Shown in pieces: positions 56,420-64,000 of a stretch of 64,000 nt of DNA (position 1 is the stretch's first letter; the number at the start of each line of letters is the position of its first letter). Location: NCBI GenBank assembly GCA_016271365.2, contig CM057452.1, forward strand, positions 1,246,601,001 through 1,246,665,000, in the 5' to 3' direction. The position numbers and the translations under genes were made by a program. The notes beneath the pieces were generated by a model that made no database searches, was not told the origin of the DNA, and saw only the letters and a program-made list of their open reading frames with translations. Source of the DNA: Neoceratodus forsteri (taxonomy: Eukaryota; Chordata; Ceratodontiformes; Ceratodontidae).

Positions 56420-56900
56420 CAATCTTTAGTTGCTACCACTGTTTCTTCAGGTGTCGTCTTCCTTTCCTGGACTTCCAGATCTTGGAACTAAGCTCAAACA
56501 AGTCCGAATCAAAATCAGCAAAAGGAAAAGAGTCCCCACCATCTAAGATTTTCTTTGCCTGAGCTCTTGTCTCCATAGCTGTTGAAACATCCGGATTTAC
56601 TCCCTCTTTAATTAACTTAGTAAATCCTGAAAAGTAATTTCCAATAATCACAGGTACAGGTAATTTAGGTACTACCCCTACTTTCATTTGGTGCGACACA
56701 CCATTAATAGTCAGAGTCACTTGGCTGGTGGGATAGTATCGAGTGCCCACGTGGATGCAGACGACACCAGTAATTGGTCCTTTTGGACATTGTTTTCCCA
56801 GCACTTCAATATGCACTAGAGTCTGTCTGCTTCCTGAATCTATAAGTCCCTTCACAATCTTATCTCCCACCTTTACATCTGCTAAGTACTGGCCCCAATT
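56420..56900 (-). pseudogene. Gmr1-like aspartic protease
   Basis: The 145-residue frame at 56433-56870 reads KIVKGLIDSGSRQTLVH, an aspartic protease active site of the form D-S-G. It continues with TINGVSHQMKVGVVPKL and VPVIIGNYF, the flap-to-end region (ILGRD-like block decayed to IIGNY). This frame is intact over the active site. It cleaved the Gag-Pol precursor in life. It lies between the zinc knuckle above and the DIRS insertion below, with integrase following 8.7 kb away. Confidence 0.85.
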
Positions 56901-56942
56901 TGCTTAGGACAAATCTGCCCCAGTGTCGCTCTCCTTACTACA

Positions 56943-56984
56943 GCAGTTTCTTGCAATATGACCTGGCTTATTACAGTTAAAGCA
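56943..56984 (-). pseudogene. Gmr1-like Gag zinc knuckle
   Basis: The 14 codons encode CFNCNKPGHIARNC, a perfect CX2CX4HX4C nucleocapsid zinc knuckle. Basic and serine-rich sequence surrounds it, and the protease follows about 75 bp further on in the minus direction. The knuckle bound genomic RNA. Confidence 0.9.
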
Positions 56985-57164
56985 AATAAAATCTTTAGGT
57001 GCAGATTTGTTACCCCTCCAGAGTTCTTACCAGGCTTGGAGTATAAATGGGAAAAAGAGTGCCTTACCGTTGCTTGGCTGTTACATAAACATAGAAACAT
57101 AGAAATTGTTGGCAGATAAGGACTGGTTGGCCTATCTAGTCTGCCCGGCAGCCCTTATACTGGA

Positions 57165-58740
57165 TTACTGTTTCCAACTCAACTGCTGCTGTACCTTTAT
57201 TGTTCCCCTATGCCTGTCCCAAGCATGCTTGAATCCATCTACAGTGCTCACTCCCACCACCTCCTGAGGCAGACCATTCCATGTGCCCACCACCCTCTCT
57301 GCGAAGAACTTCCTTACATTCCCTCTTAACCTCCCACCTTCCAATTTCATGTCATTCCCCCTCATTCATGTGCTCCTCCTATACTAGAAAATGTCTCCCC
57401 CTGCACCTTGTTTATACCCTTGAGGTACTTGAATGTTTCTATCATGACCCCTCTTTCCCTCCTCTCTTCCAGTGAGTACATATTGAGGTCCCTTAATCTC
57501 TCATTATAAGTCTTGTGTTGCAAGCCCGTACCATCTTAGTCACCCTTCTCTGGATCATCTCCAGCCTGTTAATGTCTTTACAAAGGTATGGCCTCCACAA
57601 CTGCACACAATACTCCATGTAAGGCCTGACCCTGCCCATGGTTTTGTATAATGGTATCACTACCTCCCTCATTCTCCTGGTGATACCCTATGCTCCCCAG
57701 CATGCCACTGGCCCTCCCAGCTGCCTTAGCACTCTGCTTTGACATTTTCAAGTTGCCTGAAATAATAACCCCCAGGTCCCTTCCCACATTTGTGACTGTC
57801 AGCAACTCCCCCCCCCCATCCTGTAGCTTTCCCCAGGGTTTCTGTGTCCCAGTTGCATAATTTTCCATTTTTTTTATTAAACTTCAGTTGCCGGTCCTCA
57901 GATCATTTTTCAAGCTTCCCCAGGTCCCTCCTCATTTTCTCCACCTCCTCTGGAGTATCCACTCTGTTACAGATCTTGGTGTCATCTGCAAACAGGCAGA
58001 CCTTTCCCTCCAGTGCTTCTGCAATGTCGCTAATAAAGACATTGAACAGGACTGGCCCCAGGACCAATCCCTGAGACACCCCACTGGTCACCCCCCTCTC
58101 CGCAGACTGCACCCCATTTACCACCATCCTCTGCCTCCTGTCCCTCCTGTCTGATAGCCAGTTTCTAATCCAGTTTACCACCCTGTCTCCCATGTTCACC
58201 CTACCCAGCTTGTTTAACAGCCTGCTATGTGAGACGGTGTCATAGGCTTGCTTGAAATCAAGAGTAGCGGCAGTCCACTGCCCCCCACCCCTGATTTACT
58301 TCATTTGTCACCCAGTCAAAAAAAAATCAACCAGATTTGTCTGACATGACCTGCCCACTGTGAATACATGTTGTCTATGGTCCTGGGCTCTGATGGCTTC
58401 TAGATGCCCCATTATCCTTTCTTTAAGCAATGTCTCCATTATCTTCCCCACTACTGAGGTGAGACTGACCAGCCTATAGTTCCCCACCTCCTCCCTGCTG
58501 CCGGATTTGTGTGGAGGAACCACATGTGCCTTCCTCCAATCCTTTCATACCACCTCTGTGTTGAATGACATGGTGAACATGGCTGCCAGAGGTTCTGCTG
58601 TCTCCCTTTGTAGTTCTCTTAATATCCTTGGGTGTCTGTCATCTGGTCCCATCGCTTTGTCCACCTTCAATTTAGTGAGCTCCTGCAGGACTCTTTCCCC
58701 TGTGAATGGACTATTGTCCACCTCTTCACCCCCTTGGTAA
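57165..58740 (-). pseudogene. CR1 copy B reverse transcriptase and C-terminus
   Basis: Frames at 58308-58523 (PHKSGSREEVGNYRLVSLTS), 57903-58199 (GVTSGVSQGLVLGPVLFNVF and the catalytic KVCLFADDTKIC) and 57578-57868 (GELLTVTNVGRDLGVIISG), then 57165-57365 (GRLRGNVRKFFAERVVGTWN). PQ in the GVPQG block is changed to SQ. Both active-site aspartates are intact. At least four frame breaks occur. Confidence 0.85.
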
Positions 58741-58749
58741 CTGCTGTAC

Positions 58750-59950
58750 TGCTGTGACCCTTATCCCTTCCCTTCTTCTGTGAGTACTGAACAGAAATAT
58801 TTATTCAGTGTTTCTTCCTTTTCCTTGTCACCCTCCTTGCATGCCCCTCCCTCTCCCTTGAGCCTTGCAATCCCCCTTGTTTTTCTTCCTTTCACTGATG
58901 TACATGAGCAATGTCTTGTCCCCTTTCTTACCTGACTGTACTAAACCTTCCTCAGTCCATGCCTTTCCTTACTGCCTTTCCTGCTTCCCTTAGACACTCT
59001 AGGTACTCCTCCCTGTCCTCCTCCCTTTGTGTCTCCTTATATTTCCTTAACCTTTTCCTTTTTGCCCTGATCTTTACCTCCACCTCTCAAGAACCACAGT
59101 GGCTTTCTCCTTCTCTTGCCTTTGGATACCAATCTGATGCATTGGTTTGTTACTTCCAGTAAGGCTTCCTTTAGACACTTCCACTGTACTTCCCACTCCC
59201 TCTCCTGCCCCCGTTCTCTCCAGTGCCCTTTTGATACCCCTCCCTATTTCAGCAAAGTCATCAGTTTTGAAATCCAAAACCTTTGTCCTAGTATGACTTG
59301 AGTGAGTCTCTGTCCCTATGCTGAACCACTCAAGGTTGTGATCATTGAATTCCCAGTTGCCCTTCTACCTGGACATCTGTGATTTGATCTCCATTGGTCA
59401 TTACTAGATCCAGGATTGTCCTGTCTCTGGTGGGATCAAGCACAAGCTGCCTGAGTCCAGCCTCCTGGAGTGAATGAAGGAGGCCTCTGCTTCTGGCTGA
59501 AGCAGCTACACTGGTGTTTCAGTTAATGTCTGGCATATTGAAATCCCCCATCAGTAGAATTTCACCTTTCATTGCATTTCATGTATTTCCTCTACTAGCT
59601 CCCTGTCCAGTTCCTCACCCTGTCCTGAAGGCCTGTATATCACCCCTGTGCATATTGCTGTGCCATTTCCAGGTTGAAGGGTGACCTACAGTGCCTCGCC
59701 CTTCCTCTGCCAACCCAGTACCTGTGTTGCCATTATACCCTCTCTGACATACAGGGCTACTCCCACTTCCTTTTTGCCCTCCCTATCCCTCCTGAATGGA
59801 ACATATCCTGGTGCATTGATTTCCCACTCATGATCAGCTGTGTACCAGGATTCAGTTATTGCTACTATGTCCAGATCTCCTTCAGTTATTAAGGCCTCCA
59901 TGTCCGGGACTTTATTTCCCAGGCTGCATGCATTTGTCACCATGACCTTT
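58750..59950 (-). pseudogene. CR1 copy B AP-endonuclease and linker
   Basis: The frame at 59686-59943 reads VTNACSLGNKVPDMEALITE, then DIVAITESWYTADHEWEIN and VGVALYVREGI, the N-terminal third of a CR1 endonuclease. The GDFN block (MGDFNMPDIN-like) is near 59530-59560 and a decayed SDH-like block near 59340. The linker at 59074-59277 has FDFAEIGRGIKRALE-like words. Confidence 0.8.
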
Positions 59951-60047
59951 CAAGTTTCACTGCCTGACCTCTCACTCTTCCTGTTTTTGGTCCCCTGCAT
60001 CTTCCCCCCTTTCCTGATATTTTTCTCTTGTGTTCCCGATTCATTTC

Positions 60048-60547
60048 CTACTTCCTTTCTGCCCAACCCTGCTGAGGCATCTGTCTGGCCATTTGGTAGT
60101 CTTCAGCCAAAGAAACAGCTTTTTCCACACTTTCTGGTTGGTGTTCTTTTACCCAAAGCTGTACATCTGTGGGCAGGATGTTAATGAACTGCTCCATTAC
60201 AAATGTATCAATGATCTGTGGGACTGTTCTACCCTCCGGTTGGAGCCATTTCATAAGGAGCTCTCTGAGATGGATGAAGGCTTCACAAGGCTTGTCGACT
60301 GAGTTATAGTTCAGGGACCAGAATCTTTGCCTGTATGTCTCTCCTGAGATGATATACCTTTTCAGGATTTTGCCTTTCACCAGGTCATAGTTTTCCGACT
60401 GTGCAGTACCATATCTTTACTTGCCAGGTTAGGTACCAGTCTGATTGCCCATTGCTGCTTTGGCCACTGGCAGACTGTGGCAACCCTTTCAAAAGTTGTC
60501 AATTATGCTTCAATATCATCTGAGGGACACAACTTTGTAAGTTTAAT
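60048..60547 (-). pseudogene. Gmr1-like Gag with SCAN-like capsid segment
   Basis: The upper part (60547-60400) reads IKLTKLCPSDDIEA, then FERVATVCQWPKQQWAIRLV with one stop, the Gag N-terminal capsid block. The 110-residue frame at 60048-60380 then has YRQRFWSLNYNSVDKPCEAF, IHLRELLMKWLQPEGRT, DTFVMEQFINILPTDVQLW and VKEHQPESVEKAVSLAEDYQ. This order of helices matches the vertebrate SCAN domain (LRELCxxWLxPE, LVLEQFLxILP, WVxxHxPES-EAV). Published work derives SCAN from Gmr1-like capsids. Here it belongs to the retroelement, since the knuckle and protease follow once the CR1 is removed. Confidence 0.9.
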
Positions 60548-60548
60548 G

Positions 60549-61290
60549 TTTAGTTTATTTTTATTTGTTCGGTCATAAGACCTTTACAAAGGAACAAGCA
60601 GACAATAAACACAATCTCATACACAATTTGTTATAAATATAAAAACTCAGCTCACAATTTAAAAATCTTTATCCTTCTTACAATCTGCAAAATACATTAT
60701 TCATACTTCATATGAATTTTTGAAATTACACTGAGGTAAAGTGCAACTTTGTTAATGATTTGTACATCCTCAGTTGTAAACATAATAATAAGCAATCGAT
60801 GTTTATCAGAAGTAGCAGTTTCTGCCCAAGGTGGATGAAGCCATCTAGACCTAGGAATATTATACCAACAACAGGAAAAGATTACATGATATAGGTCTTC
60901 AATTTCTTGAAAATTACAAGCACAAATTGTTGCCTCTTTATCACTATTTTTCTCATATCTAGCTTTAAGAATGTTACTTTTAAACAGCTCTCATCTATAT
61001 TTTGTATACAGTTTTCTCAGAGTGTGATCTAAGACATCTAAGTAACATCTATATGTATAAACATTATCCTTCTGTACCAGCCAGGGTACAATTTTCAAAT
61101 CTGCTATGCTTCTTATATCCATATACTTATCACAACTACTTATTCTCTCGAGACAATATGACTTATATTTCATACTTGTAGTAATGCCATTCACAGCATA
61201 CTGTTTTAGAAATTGTAAACAATAATCGTGACAAATCTTGGTAGATCCGAGAGGTCAGCATGATTGCGCACAGCCAACATTACACCATTT
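60549..61290 (-). mobile_element. Probable LINE 3' end, family unknown
   Basis: The segment begins with GTTTATTTTTATTTGTTCGG, an A-rich tail on the minus strand like those at 5546 and 10251. It contains a minus-strand frame (60991-61194, YMDIRSIADLKIVPWLVQKD then LDHTLRKLYTKYR) that has LINE C-terminal flavour but no diagnostic motif. It marks the upper limit of Gmr1 sequence in this window. Confidence 0.45.
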
Positions 61291-61480
61291 GTTTTTTTCT
61301 ACCAGACACTGAAAAGGAAGCCTGGAGAAATTCATTCTAGTTACTTTAATCCAGTAATTCAGGTGCCTTTATGCATGCCTAGACTCTAGACTAGTAATAC
61401 CAAGTTCTGCTCTGACTAGAGTTGTAGGAGTGGAGGTACTAACTCACAATGTTGAGCAAGTAAATCACCACCATCACAAA
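61291..61480. other. Junction of two LINE remnants, unassigned
   Basis: No recognisable motif. Confidence 0.3.
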
Positions 61481-63216
61481 TCAACTTCGAGGGTGTGATT
61501 ACCCAGGATCCCAAAACTATTGCAGATGGCTTCAACAAGGCCTTCACAGACCTTAGTGGGGTCCTTCCTCCAGACTATCTCCAACCTGTGCCTAGCTCCA
61601 CCATTAATTGTTCTGAAATCCCTCCAACACACACAGCACCTCCCTTCTACCTGAAGGTAATCTCTACAACTGAGGCAAAAAGTACTTGGAAAATGTTCTC
61701 GGGAACACTAGATCCAATGGGGGCTCACTTGACATAAAGATTGTGACTCTCACCTTGGATGTGGTACTCTCCCTCTAACCTGGATCCTAAATCTCTCACT
61801 AACCACTGGCATTTTCCCTCAATGCTGGAAGGCTGTGGTGGTCACCCCAGTCTTTAAAAGCGGGGACAGAACCCGCCTGGCCAACTATAGGCCAATCTCA
61901 ATTCTGCCCCCCCAAGGCACTAGAAAGGATAGTATATGATCAGTTAGGTATGTACCTTGATAAGTACAACCTTCAATGCCAGCAACAACATGGCTTTCGG
62001 AAGGCACATAGTACTTCAACAGCATTGGTTGAGTTTACTGGTCATGTCCATGAAGCACTTGACCAAGGGCTCTTGGTGGTGGCCACTTTCATCGACCTCA
62101 CCAAGGCCTACAACACAGTCAACCATGACTTGCTTCTCACACAATTCTCTAACATTGGTATATCCTATGTTTCTCTCTAGGCTGGTTCCAGAGTTACCTT
62201 TCTAACAGGACCCAGCAAGTCAAGATTCATGACGTTCTATCCGACCATCAGCATGTCAACACAGAGGTGCCCCAAGGTTCCATTTTGGGCCCCCTGCTGT
62301 TCAGCCTGTTTCTAAATGAACTCCCCAAAGTCTGCCAAAATAAGATCCTTCTATAGGCAGATGATGTTGTTCTCTACACATGTCACTTTACTCTGGAAGA
62401 GCTGGAAAAAGGCATGCAAGATGACTTTACTGCTGTGGAAAAATGGTTCCTTCAGTCTAAGCTCTTGCTCAACTACACTAAGACTAAAACGATGTTGTTT
62501 GCCTCCCATCAAAACCATCATAAGTCCCATCACCTCAATATCTGCAATAACAAGTTTGATACACTCAGAATGGTCACCACCTTTAAGTACCTTGGTGTCT
62601 ACCTTGACAGCTATCTCTCCTACAGCCAGCACATACTGTAGACCATGTAGCCAAGGCAGCTAGTGCCAGACTAGGTCAGCTCTACCGGCATAGGCAGTGC
62701 CTCACCAAAAGTGCCATCAAGCTTGCAGTTAACAGCTCCGTGCTCTCTATCATAGATTATGGACTGGTAGTCTACAGAGCCGTTACTGATACAGCACTTA
62801 GGTGAATCAAGATTGTCCTAAACAAAGCCTGCAGACTACTCCTGGGTGTGGACCATTTAACTCACACTTGTGAACTATACTCAAGCACTGGTTGGTTAAA
62901 CCTGAATAGCAGAATTCAGTACCAAGTCTGTCTATTAGCGAAAAAATCCACCCTAGGTCTTGCTCCTCCTGGAGTGAGGCAACTGCTAAGAAACTCCACT
63001 TCCTCCAGACTAACTAGGGGATCGAGTAGAGCTGCCTTCATTATCCCATTCTTCTGGACCTCACTAGGGCAACAGTCCTTTGAATACAGGGCCCTCTGCT
63101 GGCTAAATGCACTTAACTCTGAGCTGATTGAGGAAATGAAACTATGTCCATTTACGGCCAAGCTGCTGCAGTACCTGGCCACCCTTAGTAATTGCGACTG
63201 CATCACCTGTGCATAA
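61481..63216 (+). pseudogene. CR1-superfamily LINE RT and C-terminal domain
   Basis: RT blocks: a decayed PVFKSGDRTRLANYRPIS at 61845-61900, QHGFRKAHSTSTALVEF and FIDLTKAYNTVNHDLLL (61990-62130), and VPQGSILGPLLFSLFLNEL (62269-62325). The catalytic box reads stop-A-D-D at 62354-62365: the Y/F codon is TAG. Then come LSQSKLLLNYTKTKTMLF-like words and FKYLGVYLDSYLSY. The C-terminal domain (62848-63216) has LTHTCELYSSTGWLNLNSRI. Frame changes near 61735, 62180 and 62345. Confidence 0.85.
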
Positions 63217-63240
63217 TCCTATCATTATTGGTAGATTATC

Positions 63241-63640
63241 TGTCCTGCATAGCACCCATCCCCCCACTTCCTCCCCTGCCTGGTGTGATCCCACTGAGCA
63301 CTTACCCCCATGTCCCCTCTTTATCCCCCCACCTTCCTGCTTTCTCTTCACAAATACTAATCCCCTAATGTTGACCCCCTCCCCAGTTCCCCTCACCTTA
63401 CCCCCACACTTAAAACCCTTCCTTTATCCCCTCTCTTCCCCCACATTACCCAGCCCTGCCCTATCACCTACATACAGTAACCCTGGGCAGATTCCTATCC
63501 AATCCCACCCCTCTGAATACTCAACCCACTTATTCTGTCACCCTCTTTGTCTCTGCACCCACCCTTCCCCTGCTCTTATCTATTCTGTCCTCCCCCTCCT
63601 TTGGTCACCACCCCTTCTGACCCTCCATAACTCTACCCGC
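63241..63640. repeat. C-rich 3' UTR stretch of the LINE
   Basis: Polypyrimidine-rich with many CCCC runs. It is located between the C-terminal domain and the LINE tail. It produces a long open frame (63209-63649) rich in P, T, S and L that I take as non-coding. Confidence 0.5.
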
Positions 63641-63918
63641 ATGCTCTAAAGCTCAGCTACCTCTATAAATTGCTTGTCCACCTTAGGAATGCTCTTAGTA
63701 CTGTTGCAATAAAGTTGACCTCTCCTACCTGCTGTATTTTAACTGTACTTGCTTAAATCTGTATCTGTATGTACCATAATGTACTTGCCTGCTGTATATA
63801 CCCCTATCTGTTTTGTAATGTTTACATACCTTGCCTATTGCCTTATGACGTGGAACCTTTGTAAATGAGCTTTTAACTCAAGGTGTTATCCGAGATCCCA
63901 ATAAATAAATAAATATAA

Positions 63919-64000
63919 TAGTAACCTGTTCAGTAGAACTTCCATAGGCCTTAAATTAACATTTCCCCATATTTCACACTGGTACAATGCTAGAGGTACA
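63919..64000. other. Right edge, unassigned
   Basis: Follows the LINE tail. Too short to identify. Confidence 0.3.

Larger units (their letters stand above)
57068..60047 (-). mobile_element. CR1 LINE copy B, inserted into Gmr1 gag
   Basis: About 3 kb. On the minus strand the 3' end is TTTCTATGTTTCTATGTTTA (57083-57102), shared with copy A. Protein traces run from endonuclease (59943-59340) through linker (59280-58720) to RT (58523-57578) and C-terminus (57365-57165). It separates the SCAN-like Gag segment from the zinc knuckle. It is longer than copy A, reaching the endonuclease. Confidence 0.85.
61481..63912 (+). mobile_element. CR1-superfamily LINE, 5'-truncated
   Basis: The plus strand encodes a pre-RT segment, RT and C-terminal domain. 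The element ends at TGTTATCCGAGATCCC and the tail AATAAATAAATAAATATAAT (63900-63918). Endonuclease is absent. The RT style is close to that at 10.25-14.2 kb but sequences differ, so it is another subfamily. A C-rich stretch at 63241-63640 precedes the tail. Confidence 0.8.

Noticed and set aside
60048..60380. Host SCAN-domain zinc-finger gene
   Set aside because: The frame is adjacent to Gypsy Gag blocks, a CX2CX4HX4C knuckle and an aspartic protease on the same strand, with no C2H2 zinc fingers.
43863..60547. Endogenous retrovirus
   Set aside because: The element has Ty3/Gypsy Gmr1 order, and I see no envelope-like frame, so LTR retrotransposon is the better call.
63209..63649. 146-codon Pro/Thr/Leu-rich frame
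   Set aside because: It falls in the C-rich 3' UTR of a LINE and has no domain features.

Overview
This 64 kb window looks like intergenic DNA from a vertebrate with a very large, repeat-saturated genome. I found no convincing host exon. Nearly every recognisable coding trace is a decayed retrotransposon protein: CR1, L2, Rex1-like and L1/Tx1-like LINEs, a DIRS tyrosine-recombinase retrotransposon, and a Ty3/Gypsy element of the Gmr1 type. tRNA-headed V-SINEs and CORE/MIR-like SINEs are also present. This mixture suggests a lungfish, amphibian or other giant-genome vertebrate. Lungfish is my best guess; the species cannot be fixed from the sequence alone.

Layout. 1-3.1 kb: AT-rich DNA, then an unclassified palindromic element (here called PAL, copy 3, inverted). 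4.1-5.1 kb: internally deleted LINE remnant. 5.5-10.25 kb: minus-strand L1-like LINE interrupted by a minus-strand CR1 (about 6.1-8.2 kb). 10.25-14.2 kb: minus-strand Rex1-like LINE. 14.8-15.2 kb: V-SINE. 15.7-17.0 kb: promoter-like tandem repeats. 17.1-18.5 kb: plus-strand LINE RT fragments. 18.5-22.5 kb: minus-strand L1-like LINE. 25.7-27.6 kb: plus-strand deleted L1-like LINE. 27.6-29.1 kb: SINE cluster. 30.4-36.5 kb: PAL copy 2, split by a 3.86 kb non-coding insertion with a 5 bp target duplication. 37.2-38.0 kb: 0.8 kb foldback. 38.3-39.5 kb: three SINEs. 40-43 kb: plus-strand L2. 43.2-43.86 kb: CR1 endonuclease fragment.

43.86 to about 60.55 kb: a minus-strand Gmr1-like Ty3/Gypsy element. 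It runs gag with a SCAN-like capsid segment, zinc knuckle, protease, integrase, RT, RNase H, polypurine tract and LTR. At least four other elements have landed in it: a MIR-like SINE just after the RT YLDD motif, PAL copy 1 and a 6.3 kb DIRS element between protease and integrase, and a CR1 inside gag. 60.55-61.3 kb is probably a LINE 3' end, and 61.5-63.9 kb is a plus-strand LINE.

The most interesting points are: the Gmr1-type gene order (integrase before RT) together with a SCAN-like Gag segment in one element; the DIRS element with matching terminal and internal complementary repeats and a hairpin array in its leader; and the three-copy PAL family, whose units are serial inverted repeats and which I cannot assign to a known superfamily. 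All reading frames are broken, so this is a fossil record of insertions rather than a set of working genes.
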